In this document: positions 22,696 through 33,540 of the stretch, one piece after another
Position numbering within the stretch: position 1 is the stretch's first letter
Layout: each line of letters starts with the position of its first letter
NCBI GenBank assembly: GCA_009193035.1
Contig: SWDT01000100.1
Location: forward strand, 61,545-125,544
DNA: 64,000 nucleotides
Direction of reading: 5' to 3'
Source: Halicephalobus mephisto
Taxonomy: Eukaryota; Nematoda; Chromadorea; Rhabditida; Panagrolaimidae
Program-made: the position numbers and the translations under genes
Notes under the pieces: generated by a model
Seen by the model: only the letters and a program-made list of their open reading frames with translations
The model's database searches: none
What the model was told of the DNA's origin: nothing

Positions 22696-23232
22696 AATAA
22701 TAGAATAAATACTGTAATGAGAAGCTATGAAATTTCAAATCGTTAACTATTTTGAATTAGCACTATTGAAGATTAGTTGTGTATCAGTAGAAATTTGTGG
22801 TCAACTTTTACGTTTTCATGATGCAACTAATCGTCTGATTCCGAAATCCAATCTTCGAGCTAATGGATGCTCATATCAACAGCCAGTTCCTTGTCCTTGA
22901 ACTAGCAACAAATATCCCGAATAGGAATCCATTATGTTAGAATTAATATATCGAAGCTGTGACTGGTGCATGAACCTTAATGATTTTTAAAAGAAGAAAA
23001 AATAGAATCATTATACTTTAATTGTGAGAAGTTTAAAAAATACCTTGTCATGATCGATCAGATATTCCATATCTATTGTCTAACAGGACATGTAATTGAT
23101 TTCGTGAGTGTTAAAAAGTGAATTCAAATAAAAACAGATTTAATTAAAATTAAATGTCCCAACACGAATGATTCGTTTTCAAGTATATCGCAGTAAAAAA
23201 CATTAGGTTTAATTAAATACAAATTGTGAAGT

Positions 23233-23443
23233 TGTCGCGACATTAAGCGTAGCGAGAAAGGAGCGATCGTTCAGGAGAAACGATTCTGCTTCCATGAATG
23301 GGATGGAAAAGATCGCTCTCGTAGCTTAAGAGAAAAAGCACTTGCCCGGATAGCAAGACGATGCGGGTTCGATGCCTGCCGAGAGACATTTTTCCTTCCA
23401 TATTAGTTTCGGATTAGATGAGGCCAGATCTAGTTTTCCGACA
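23233..23443. mobile_element. 211-bp TG...CA element with 5-bp target duplication, copy 1
   Basis: The element runs TGTCGCGACATTAAGCG ... CTAGTTTTCCGACA and is flanked by gaagt at 23228-23232 and 23444-23448. The paralogous spacer at 38183-38187 has a single uninterrupted gaagt, so it is an empty site and proves insertion. The ends TGTCG/CGACA and a 5-bp duplication match integrase-type (LTR) insertion, so this could be a solo LTR or a short non-autonomous derivative. An inner inverted pair, GAGCGATC and GATCGCTC, is also present. A tRNA-like cloverleaf occupies 23315-23386. Confidence 0.85.
23315..23386 (+). tRNA. tRNA-like cloverleaf inside mobile element (not a functional tRNA)
   Basis: The 72 bases fold as acceptor GCTCTCG/CGAGAGA (six of seven pairs), D stem GCTT/AAGC and anticodon stem CTTGC/GCAAG with a 7-base loop CCGGATA. 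The T stem is GCGGG/CCTGC with loop TTCGATG. A-box-like TAGCTTAAGAG and B-box GGTTCGATGCC are present, and a T5 run follows. Against function are the C in place of T before the anticodon, no GG in the D loop and no CCA-compatible pair at position 1. The second element copy has lost the T arm. It is best read as a tRNA-derived module, perhaps for Pol III transcription. Confidence 0.35.
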
Positions 23444-23613
23444 GAAGTTTCACTCCGTGTTTTATTACCTAATTCAAACGTAACCTGAACATCACAGCAC
23501 GTACAAAGCACAATGATCTGCATGCAATACAGGAAGACTATTATTTCTGGTAAAGAGTAGGAATTACGGACTTTTAAATACAGATATAGTTTAAAACCCA
23601 ATATTTACTCAAT

Positions 23614-23631
23614 ATGTAATTAGTAAAATTA
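23614..23631 (+). promoter_or_regulatory. Receptor promoter motif class C (locus 5)
   Basis: ATGTAATTAGTAAAATTA starts 78 bases before the ATG. It is identical in locus 10. Confidence 0.5.
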
Positions 23632-23691
23632 CATCTTATAAAAAATGCTTTTACATGTTAAAAATCTTCGTCTTGAAAGTATTTTTCAACC

Positions 23692-24682
23692 ATGCTTGCG
23701 AATGAAATAGTCCTAGGCCAACTTGTCTATATCATTCCATCTATTCTGTTATATTTCGTCGAAATTTATGTCATGTTCTTCGGAATTCACAAATCTGAAT
23801 TTAGTAAGTCACCTTTTAATCAAATATTCTTTATTTACGCCGTGAACAATATAATTGCTGAGATACTGTACTACTTTTTCTTCAGAATGACTACTGCTCC
23901 TGTGTTTTCTGAACTAATCGAGCAACTATTGAATTATAACGTCAGTGTAGCATTATTTTGGCAATTGCTTTTCCATACTTCAATGGTGACCAATCTTTTG
24001 GATTTAGTTTTAAGTCTGAATCGATTTACGGCAGCCCTAATACCTGTAAAACATAAAAATCTTTGGGTTGGCAAAATCAAATAGATTGCCATTTGTATGG
24101 TGATCTTTCTGTGTATTTGTTTTTGGAAGCATGCATTCGAGGAGCGAACAATTGCGTACAGTAATACCAGTGAAAAATACACTGTGGTCGCTAAGAAGTC
24201 ATTACCGATACCTTGGCCTTTTTCTCCAAGTATCATGGGAATGTGTATTACTTTAATTTGTATCGGCTGTTTGTTATGCAACTGTTATGTTGGTTTCACA
24301 CTATATAAAAGAAGAAAAATCGTGGCCAGTTGTAATAGCAAACAAGAAAGAAGATATTTCCTTTTCACATTGTGTATTTTTTCCAACCAACTTTTGAGTT
24401 GTTCTACCCAGGTAATTCCGTTTTAGTTGTTTTGGAAAATGAAAGATTGATAATTTTTAGTGGATGCTAGATTATGTTAGCACAGATGTATATCTGTTTA
24501 TACTTAAGTATCAGTTTGTAATAGCAGACTTGTCGAACTTACTTCCTGCATGGACAATGTTCATTATGAATTCTAAATTTAAAAAATATCTTTATGAATC
24601 TCTAACTAAGGATTTGAAACAGAGCATTTGGATAAATACTTTAATGAGAAGCTCCAGAATTGAAAATCGTCAAAGATTCTGA
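23692..24682 (+). pseudogene. Srg-like chemoreceptor, locus 5, with single nonsense codon
   Basis: Full-length homolog with both exons (23692-24411 and 24461-24682) in frame at normal lengths. One codon is a stop: at 24082-24084 TAG replaces the TGG of the invariant KIKW at the start of TM4 (codon 131). Everything after it remains open: the donor gtaattccg, acceptor taatttttag and TM7 (IADLSNLLPAWTMFIMNS). The coding sequence after the stop diverges from the other paralogs (EERTIAYSNTSEK, YKRRKIVASCN), so it was under its own selection until recently. A polymorphic null allele, stop-codon readthrough or a recent pseudogene are all possible. The promoter is identical to that of locus 10. Confidence 0.8.
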
Positions 24683-26029
24683 ATTACTTTTATTTGAGGT
24701 TTATTGTGTGCCAATAAGTATCGCAATCACTAAGCGCCATGGTAGTACTGCTTTTAATTGTCGTTAAAGCCATCATTCAATCTGTCAGATACCAAAAGCT
24801 TATTTTGATGATCTCTCATGGTCTTTAACTGAAAATAACACTATACTACGATGAGAAAACTTTAATGTTTTGTCAAACTCTAAACTTTTCGAATATTGTT
24901 TGCTATTCCATATTATAAAATTATTCCTTATCCTTAATTCGTAAGTATAAAGCAAATACAACGTACGGATAATAAGAAACTATGACTTTAAATGTAAGAA
25001 TTGTTTCAATATTACGTACAAACACGTATAATTTTAATCATCCTTCTCTACCCACTATATAATTAGCGCAAGGACTTTTGGACTTGATTTCACCTGTCTT
25101 TTAATCCCCAATACCAATTTTCACAGAATTACTAAAAAAATAAACACAAATGAATCAGAAAAAAAGGAAACTGTTGTTAATCAATATTCAGAAAAATGGA
25201 AATTTGAATAGAAAGATGCAAGACATTGATTGACAAGTTAGAAACTTTTCAACTTGAAAAAGCAAAGAATATTGGGAGAATGAAGCGTTTGAAAATTGAG
25301 TCTGGAAGACCACTAAATTCCCCTCTGCACAGGTCCGTTATTCCTTTTTGTGGAAGATACTAGCACAAATCACTTTCCATTTCCCCTTTCTTTTTAATCT
25401 CGATGCAGTAATAAGTTCCAGACACAACTTTTATGACTTCCCACTCTAAATGCACAATCCCACGTGCACAGCAATAGATTGATTCTTTCATATAAACATA
25501 TCTGAAAATCACACAAGAAAATTTATTTTATTTTCACAAGGAAAAAATAATAGTTGTAGAAGTTCACTGTTCACATCGGTTTTTTCTAGAATGTAGCACA
25601 CAGTACTTATTAACAGCAAGTAAGTTCAAACAAACTAAAAAAGATTTGGATAATATTTACCTTAAGTATGGTTTAGTGACGTGAAATTTGAAACATTAAT
25701 TTAAAGGTATAAAAGATAAGTAGATCTGGAGATCGCTCCTGTATAAGTATTCATTCTCATTATCTTTTATTAACTCAATTTTTCCATACTTGTCATTGTA
25801 TGAAATTTATTGCTGTTTTCAATCTTATTTCAAAGTTAAGTAATAGCATTTGATGGATCTTTTAATTTTCTACACAAGTAGGCGTAACACCAAAAAATTG
25901 TTCACCTGAACAAACGAAAAATTAGGTTAAAAAAGGTGGTGTCAATCCAATTTCAAAAAACGAAAACTTTAACCATATCATTAACATGACTGCTATTTAA
26001 AACGCACAAGAAGGAACTATTTTGCAGCC
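24683..26029. other. Intergenic between receptor loci 5 and 6
   Basis: No gene. From about 25.24 kb to the locus 6 ATG the sequence is nearly the same as 32.76-33.54 kb (upstream of locus 8), and its first part matches 39.94-40.36 kb. Shared phrases include ttgagtctggaagaccacta, gatgcagtaataagttcc and gatctggagatcgctcctg. Confidence 0.7.
25933..25949 (+). promoter_or_regulatory. Receptor promoter motif class A (locus 6)
   Basis: AAGGTGGTGTCAATCCA starts 97 bases before the ATG. It is followed by gactgctatttaaaacgc with a TATTTAAA box. Confidence 0.5.
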
Positions 26030-27014
26030 ATGGTGCCGAATGAAATGGTCTTAGGTCAACTTGTCTATATCATTCCATCAATTATGTTATATATTGTCGA
26101 AATTTACGTCATGTTCTTTGGAACGTATAAATCTGAATTCAAGCGATTACCGTTTAATCAAATATTCTTCATTTACGCTGTGAATAATACAATTGGCAAT
26201 GTACTGTATTATTTTTTCTTTCGAATGACTTCCGCTCCTGTATTTTCCGGATTATTCGGACAACTACTGGGTTGTAATATTGTTCTTGTGTTATTTTACC
26301 AATTGCTTTTTCATACTTCAATGGTGACTCACTTTTTAGATCTAGTTATGAGTTTGAACCGAGTTACTGCCGTATTAATCCCTTTACATTATAACAGCTT
26401 TTGGGCTAGAAAAATCAAATGGATTGTGCCCATTATAGTGATCTTCCCGTACATTTGCTTTTGGACCTTTCCTTTTAATGAGATAACAATGGTATATGAT
26501 TCCGACTATATAGAGTACTATATGATGAAACTGAAATCGTCACCTATTCCGTGGCCGTCTTCTCTAAACATCATGGGAACTTGTTATGCCGTGACCTGTA
26601 TCGGTTGTCTCATATGTAACGCTTTCGTTGGATACAAACTGTATCAAAGAAAAAACATCAACACCGTTAATCGAAACGACCAACATGACAAAATCTACTT
26701 TCTGTTTACGATGTTCATATTTGTAAATCAACTTTTAAATGGCTCTCTTCAGGTAAGCATGTTTTTAATAATTTTGGAATATAAAAAACAAAACTCTTTA
26801 GTTCACATTAAACTACGTTGAAGGTGATTTGTATTTGTTTCTTATAACACATCAATTCATAATAATCGACATATCGAATTTACTTCCTGCGTGGGCTTTG
26901 TTCCTGATGAATTCTACGTTGCGAAAAGCTGTCTTCGATACTGTAATTAAAAATAACAAGCAACAGACTATAAATCCTACTATAGTAGTAAGTGGTTTGA
27001 CTATTAATCCCTAA
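26030..27014 (+). CDS. Srg-like chemoreceptor, locus 6
   Basis: Exons are 26030-26752 (241 codons) and 26802-27014, phase 0, 311 aa. It is the most divergent intact member. It starts MVPNEMVLGQLVYIIPS and has NRVTAVLIPLHYNSFW after TM3. Its own second extracellular loop is DSDYIEYYMMKLKSS, and exon 2 begins FTLNYVEGDLYLF where most others have WMLNYV. TM7 reads IIDISNLLPAWALFLMNS. The acceptor is ctctttag, unlike the ttcag of its relatives, and the intron sequence is unrelated, so this member has escaped recent conversion at its 3' end. One extra codon in exon 1 lies in the third intracellular loop (RKNINTVNRNDQHDK). Confidence 0.88.
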
Positions 27015-28954
27015 GTGTTCTGAAGCAACTGCATTGCAGTTGAATTATTTATTTTTTAATATTTGTGGTTGATTTTTCCATGATCGTAGTGGTGGGAATT
27101 GTCATTGAGTTCTCAACTCTATCTTTGAGATAACACATCGGTTTTGATGATCTTTCTTTTTCTGTTGCTGAAAATAAGATTACCAGAATAAAAAATTTAA
27201 TGTTCTGTCAATAAACATTTTAAAAATATTGTTTGATGTTGCTTGTCACAAAATCATATATTTCTTAAATATTAAAAATCATGTTACATACGGTATGCTG
27301 GTAATAGGAAGCCTGTAATTTGAAACACAAATGTCGCTTCAGTGTTGAACATATGTAATTTTAATCTTATTTCCTATCCACTATACAGTTAGTACAAAGT
27401 AATGGAGGTTCATTTCACTCATCTCTTAAATCTAAATATTAACATTGAAAAATACAAAAGGAAATAAAAAATATTACTAATTAATAGTATAAAAAACTCT
27501 GGATGGTAAAATGAAAGAAATTTACTGGGAGATCATAGCTCACTTATGCCTAATTCCGAAGACTAAAACAGATCAAAGAAAATGAAAACTAAATTATTTT
27601 TGGCAATTGAATTCGAAAGATCATTAAATTCCTCTCTACGGATTAGTTATTTTTTTATAAAATTCTATGAATATAAATTACTCAATGTTTTTTTTGAAAT
27701 TTTGCAAAATAATAATTTACAAATGTGAAGTTTCCAGTAAATTTACATCTAAAATATTGATTTGTGATGTAAATAGGGGCACATAAAATATATTTATTTA
27801 AAAGTATTAAAGGCTATGTCGTGGCAAATAGATTTAGTGGATTCAATTAGTCATATGTGGTTAAATGTAGTTAAAATACTGTAGGTGATATGTTTGAAGT
27901 TCCTTACTCATGTGAGAAGATCATAGGTTTTTACTGTACTACCACTTTACAATCATGCTTTATTACTTCTACAAAAGCACAAATGAAAAAAGATTCCTCG
28001 TCCGACTGATGATGAACCAGAATCAAATAGAATTTTCTACAGATTGTATGAAATTTGTTCCTTCGACCTTTACTGATTTCGAAATTCTTTTTTCCAGTCT
28101 TTTTTCACTTAGCTGAGATATTAAATTAATTTAACTACCAAAAAACGAAAGAAATGAGGTAAATTTAACGAAATGAGAAGTGCAAATGTTGCCGGGGAAT
28201 AACTGTTATACAGCCTTTTTTAGAGTAACTTTTTTGGACTAGTCCTTTACGGTATTCCGGGACTTTGTCATTCATATATGTAAAAGCTTTTCGTCAAGCA
28301 GATAAGAGATAATTACAGAGAAAAAAAGCATTTATGATAAAAAAAAACACTAAATGCCTTTTATTGATTTTTCACTTTTGTCAACATCGTGTGAACTTAT
28401 GATTTATTGTATCTATCCTTATTTTTTTAAATCAAAATGTTATGTAAGCTTCTAGAATCCAGTATAAACTTCCCCAAGTGTTTTGGTAATTTCTATAATT
28501 TTATGAACGCCTCTAGACTTTAAAAATTCTAAAAATAACATCTATAACCTAGAGTTTTGAAATTTTAGAGAATTCTAAAATCTTTAAAAATAGAATGCAA
28601 TTTTATAGAAATTTCTAAATCTTATAAAAATTAAACTTTAAAACTTAATAATGTGAACTTTTGTCCTCAGACAATTTCGTAACGTCTATTTCTGCACTTT
28701 GTAATTGTGATTAGTCAAAAAATAACTCAATTTTCTCCTAGTTTGATCACAACATAAAAGGAGCTATAAGGAAGTTGTTACTTTTGCACTAGCAGAAATT
28801 CATTTCTCGAATTAAATCTTGTATTTTTTCACAAAACTTTCTTTTTAAAGATTATGAAATATTTATTTGAACATTGAGAAAAGTAAGACAGAGAGATCTT
28901 AGTTCGCAACGGAACAAATATTTCAAGTTTTTTCAACTTATTATTCAATTTCAG
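27015..28954. other. Intergenic between receptor locus 6 and glycohydrolase copy 3
   Basis: No gene supported. The first 100 bases after locus 6 match the locus 3 3' flank (tttttccatgatc...gtgggaattgtcattga). A receptor-type 3' module is at 27.3-27.4 kb. The glycohydrolase upstream module (related to 11.34-11.65 kb) is at 28.1-28.2 kb. Confidence 0.6.
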
Positions 28955-30085
28955 ATGAATGAATTGGACAGAATCAGAGGGGTCATTTTCGGGCAATTAG
29001 TGGGGGATGCCCTTGGAGCCAGATATGAGTTCCGACCCAGAAAGAGAGTCTCTCAAATGATAAAGGAAGACAGAAGAGAGGATTCGTTCCTCCCTATGAT
29101 TGGAAGAAGAGATCCAGGACAGATAACTGACGATTCTGAAATGGCTCTCGCCTTGATGGAAAGTTTGCTAGAGAAGAAGGGCTTTGATCAAGCCGATGTT
29201 GCAAGAAACTATGTCAGATGGTACGAATGTCATCCTCCAGATATTGGACATACCACAACTAAAGCACTGAAAGGAAACCAGGGATTTTTGAAAGAAGACA
29301 AGAAAAATAAGCTTCTGAAGAACATCTTGAAGAACGTGAGGGATCAAAATTCAGCGAGTCTGAGTAACGGTAGTCTGATGCGACAGAGTCCGCTGGGGAT
29401 TGCTTTCAGGAATGATCCTAACCTTCTGGATTTCGTGGAGAGGGACACCAGGTTGACCCACATACACCAAACTGCCATTGATGCCAGTTGTATCTACAGC
29501 TTGGCCATTGCAGAGTTGATCAAAGGCAAATCTCCTCAAGTAATTTTCACTTAGAAATAAAAAAATAAGATGTTTTAAAATTTTTGCTTTAGAATCTTTT
29601 TGAGCAATTAATCAACCATTCCATCACCGTTAGAAACTCCCGCATTCGCGATTTTTTGATTGCTGCTCGTACCCATCCAACTCCAGTTAAACTCAGTGAC
29701 GGCTCTACTACTAATGGAGAGTATCATTATATAGGATACCTCGGAGTAGCTTTTCAAGGAGCTTTCTATCAACTTCTTCACTCCACATCTTTCGAAAAAG
29801 GTTATTTTATTTTCATTTTTTATTTTTATTTTTATTTTCATTTTTTATTTTTATTTTTTTTCGTAATAGAGTGGTTTAGGGTTGGAAGAAACAATCTTAC
29901 GAGGAGGAGACACGGACACTAATGGATGTATCGCTGCTGCTTTGCTTGGAGCCAGATTCGGAGCGACTGCAATCCCTCAAGAGTGGATCGACACCGTCAA
30001 ATCAGCCGAACCAAAACATCCTTCATTGGAGTTCTTACATTTGGACAAGATTGAAGAGAAAATCAAAGCCTTGGCTTCTCTGTGA
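28955..30085 (+). CDS. ADP-ribosylglycohydrolase (DraG/ARH family), copy 3
   Basis: Exons are 28955-29539, 29593-29800 and 29880-30085, giving 332 aa. The ATG follows caatttcag directly, so I did not use the open frame upstream. All family motifs match copy 2: GQLVGDALGARYEF, TDDSEM, SNGSLMRQSPLGIAF and GGDTDTNGCIAAALLGA. Exon 1 differs from copy 2 by few codons (RWYECHPPDIG against RWRECHPPDIG). The first intron donor is CAAGTAATT, unlike GGTGATT in the other copies, and exon 2 begins N, not D. Intron 2 has expanded with a ttttta-type microsatellite. It lies between receptor loci 6 and 7, so the glycohydrolase and receptor families have duplicated through each other. A relic of the aminotransferase follows on the other strand. 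Confidence 0.9.
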
Positions 30086-30107
30086 TTATTCTAAATAAAT
30101 TCACTTG

Positions 30108-30296
30108 ATAATTTTCTTTAAATTCTTGCCTAGAATGTTACCCAATTTCATAATCTTATTGCTGAGACAATAACCAACAGCTAAGTTCATTTCATTGACT
30201 AATTTCTTTTTCTCCAGATCATCAGACACTTCAAATAAGAAATTTTGTGCATTAGGATTAAGGAGCTCTTATTTGTTTCTCAGGTAGTTGACCATT
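30108..30296 (-). pseudogene. Aminotransferase C-terminal fragment (relic), longer copy
   Basis: The minus-strand translation keeps VNYLRN, a stop, ELLNPNAQNF and SDDLEKKKLVNEMNLAVGY, ending GKNLKKII. This matches the intact aminotransferase at 41.5 kb (VKYLRENHELLVHDGQNF, SDDPERKKLANGIRLAIAY, CKSLKEII). The in-frame stop and loss of the rest of the enzyme show it is dead. It extends about 85 codons further 5' than the relic after copy 2 would allow; that copy keeps only the last 35 or so. Confidence 0.82.
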
Positions 30297-30738
30297 GTCT
30301 TAGAATACAAAATCCTCTAAAAACCTTGGAAACCCAGTTGTTCTCAGAAGTGAGTAATATTGGATACAGAATTTTCACATATAAATTGGTTGAGCTCTCT
30401 CACTATTTTAATCCCACATAACAATAAAAAGTTCATGATCTTTATTGTCTCTTGTAAGCAAATTGTCTTTCTATTTATATTAGATTGTGAGCATTACGAA
30501 CTGGACAAATAATAAAAAACATTTTCCGATTAAAATAGGGATAGATTTGCGTGGAACACGTCAACGTCCGTGTCAATATTAAATGAAACTGTATATAATA
30601 TTAAGAAAATATTTTTAATTGAACAAAAAAGTACATTCATTAGGAAAGTGGTATCAATTCATGTAGAGAAAAAATTGTACTCTTCTTAAAGGCATGAATA
30701 CTTTTTAAAATGCTTACGACCGAACCACACTAACGACC
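30297..30738. other. Intergenic, locus-7 promoter region
   Basis: From about 30.32 kb the sequence parallels 19.0-19.43 kb upstream of locus 3 (gaaacccagttgttctcaga, tcatgtagagaaaaaattgt). The junction with the aminotransferase relic therefore marks the edge of a duplicated block. Confidence 0.7.
30646..30661 (+). promoter_or_regulatory. Receptor promoter motif class A (locus 7)
   Basis: AAGTGGTATCAATTCA starts 93 bases before the ATG, identical to locus 3. Confidence 0.5.
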
Positions 30739-31718
30739 ATGATTGCGAATGAATTGGTTTTAGGTCAACTTGTCTATATTATTCCGTCTATTCTGTTATA
30801 TTTCGTCGAAATTTATGCTATGTTCTTCGGAATTCATAAATCTGAATTTAATAAGTCACCTTTTAATAAATTATTTTTTATTCATTCCGTAAACAGTATA
30901 ATTAATGTAGTGCTGTATTATTTTTTCTTTAGAATGAATTCTGCTCCTATATTTTCTGGATTATTTAAATATTTAGTTGGTTATCATATTGTTCTGGTGT
31001 TGCTTTGGCAATTGCTTTTCCATTCTTCATTGACAGCTGTTTTTTTAGATTTCATTCTGAGTCTGAATAGATTTACGGCAGTTGCAATGCCTTTAAAGTA
31101 CAAAAGAATTTGGGTTGAGAAAATTAAGTGGGTTATGGCTTTCATTGTGATCTTTCCGTACGTCTGCTTTTGGACTTTTCCATTCGAAGAATTGACATTG
31201 ATATACGAGAATATTAGCCAAAATTACTACATGTTTTCAAAAAGACCACCACCGATAACATGGCCGTCTCCTGTAAATATTCTGCAAACTTTTAGTACCA
31301 TAACTTGTATCGGTAGTTTCATATGCAATGGCTATGTTGGATTGAAATTACATCAAAGAAAAAGCAGCACAACTGTTGCTAATGACCAACAAGAAAAAAT
31401 ATACTTTCTCTTCGTAATGTGTGTTTTTGTTAATCAAGTCTTGAATTTTTCCACCCAGGTAATTATGTTTTAATCTTGTTTAAAAGCTTAAAGATTATTC
31501 ACTTTCAGTGGACATTAAATTATGTTAATAATGATATAAGACAAGTCATAATTCAACATCAGTTTATAATAGCCGATCTTGGCATCACGATTCCTCCGTG
31601 GGCAATGCTCTTGATGAATTCCACACTAAGAAAAGCAATTTATGAAAGTTCGACTACAACTTCTAAACCAACTAACATGACGATCAATTCTAAAATTAAT
31701 AATCATCAGATATTCTGA
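30739..31718 (+). CDS. Srg-like chemoreceptor, locus 7
   Basis: Exons are 30739-31458 (240 codons) and 31509-31718, phase 0, 309 aa. It is the intact sister of pseudogene locus 3, sharing SKRPPPITW before TM5 and IADLGITIPPWAMLLMNS in TM7. It differs from the main group in TM2 (LFFIHSVNSIINVVLYY) and TM3 (LLWQLLFHSSLTAVFLDFI), and in losing the GTCVTVTCVGC motif of TM5, which here reads QTFSTITCIGS. These residues lie in membrane segments that shape ligand pockets in other receptors, so a distinct ligand range is plausible. Start context is gaccATG. Confidence 0.9.
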
Positions 31719-33540
31719 AAAGTAGTATTGAATTTGGTTATTTATTGATAAATGTGTGATCAAGTTTCTCACGATCAGTCTTAGTAATTGTCATTGAATC
31801 TGCAATGAAATTGCAGCGAAACGACTCCTGAAATGAGATCTTTCAAAGAACCTGAGAGCCTTGTTTTTTCTAAGAATGAGTATTGTAAGATTCTAAATCT
31901 CAGTACTTAAAGGAATCGTTCCTATCTCCCCACTGTTCATTTTTATTCTCTCTGTTATTAATTATTGTTTTCCTAAGTTTAGGATATATATTGCGCGTAA
32001 CCTTGCTATGTTAGAATAAAAAGGAAAGCCTATCCTCCTTCTAAGTACGATAGAATTACTTAAACCACGTCATTGTTCACGACACAAATATTTGAAAGTA
32101 ACAAATGTAAATACTCCTGATTTCGCTTATTTTCTAGTTGAAAATTGGAGCAAATCACGATAAAAGAAGTTAAAACTTTCCCAAATAGAAATTTTAAGCA
32201 ATTATTTGATATTTCATATAATATGGTTATCTATGATACGTAGACATGAAAGTGCATATATTGTTCATGTGTTGCGTCAGTTCCAACTGAGACTTTATTT
32301 GGACCACTCAGCCAGGGAAAATATAGAACTTAGGACAATTGAAACTAACACAACAATGGCTAAAATAGGATAGTTACTGCTGAATTTAAATATCTCAGAT
32401 TAGCTGTATCTGGCTATATCTATAGGGTGATTCCAACTCACAAATGCGAGATAACACTGGGTGTGAAAGATTATATAAAATGTACTATAGAGATAATAGG
32501 AAGTCTGATTTTAGAAATAAAAATGACAATAGTATTGAACATATGTAATTTTAATTCTATTACCCGTCCATTATGCAATTAATACAACAGTAATGGGAAC
32601 TCGCTTCTTTCACCTCTTAGACTCAAGCGTCGACTTTCATTAATGTTTTTTAAGTCTATAAAAATGCACAAAAAAAGGAAAACGTTGTTAATTAATAGTA
32701 AAAAAAGAAAAATCTGAATAGAAAGAAAAAAGACATTAACGAATCATAAACCATTTATTCTTAACTTAAAAAAGCAAAGAATATTGGGAGAATGAAGCGT
32801 TTGAAAATTGAGTCTGGAAGATCACTAAATTCCCCTCTGCACAGGTCCGTTATTCCTTTTTGTGGGAGATACTAGCACAAATCACTTTCCATTTCCCCTT
32901 TCTTTTTAACCTCGATGCAGTAATAAGTTCCAGACACAACTTTTATGACTTCCCACTCTAAATACGCAACCCTACGTGTACAGCAATAGATTGATTCTTT
33001 CATATAAACATATCTGAAAATCACACAAGAAAGTTAATTTGATTTTCATAAGAAAATGACAAAGGTAGTAGAGGCTTATCGCCCACATTGGTTATTTCTA
33101 GAATGTAACACACATTACTTATTAACGGCAAGTAATTTCAAACAAACTAAAAAAATTTAGATAATATATACCTTGAGTATGGTTTAGTGACGTGAAATTT
33201 AAAACATTAATTTAAAGGTATAAAAGATAAGTAGATCTGAAGATCGCTCCTGTATAAATATTCGTTCTCATTATCTTTTATTAACTCAATTTTTCCATAC
33301 TTGTCATTGTATACAACTTATTGCTGTTTTCAATCTTATTTCAAAGTTAATTAGGAGCCTTTCATTGATTTTTTAATTTTGACTACAAACAGACATGATG
33401 TCGAATAAATTACTTAGCTGAGCAAATGAACAATTAAATAAAAAAGGTGGTGTCAATCTAATCTTTGGAAAAGGAAATTTTAGCCCTACCAATGACATAA
33501 CTACTATTTAACATGTACAAGAAGGAATTATTTTGCAACC
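31719..33540. other. Intergenic between receptor loci 7 and 8
   Basis: No gene seen. The 3' flank of locus 7 (about 31.8-32.1 kb) aligns loosely with the 3' flank of locus 8 (34.6-34.95 kb). A receptor 3' module is at 32.5-32.6 kb. The block 32.76-33.54 kb is nearly the same as that upstream of locus 6. Confidence 0.65.
33444..33460 (+). promoter_or_regulatory. Receptor promoter motif class A (locus 8)
   Basis: AAGGTGGTGTCAATCTA starts 97 bases before the ATG, with ctactatttaacatg further down. Confidence 0.5.

Larger units (their letters stand above)
22696..23691. other. Intergenic, duplicated at 37.7-38.43 kb
   Basis: Nearly identical to 37703-38430 apart from small changes and one 216-bp insertion, which is the element at 23233-23443 plus its 5-bp target duplication. 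No gene was seen. Confidence 0.75.

Noticed and set aside
23315..23386. Functional tRNA gene
   Set aside because: C precedes the anticodon in place of the invariant T, the D loop lacks GG, the first acceptor pair is broken, and the copy is part of a mobile element with a damaged sister.
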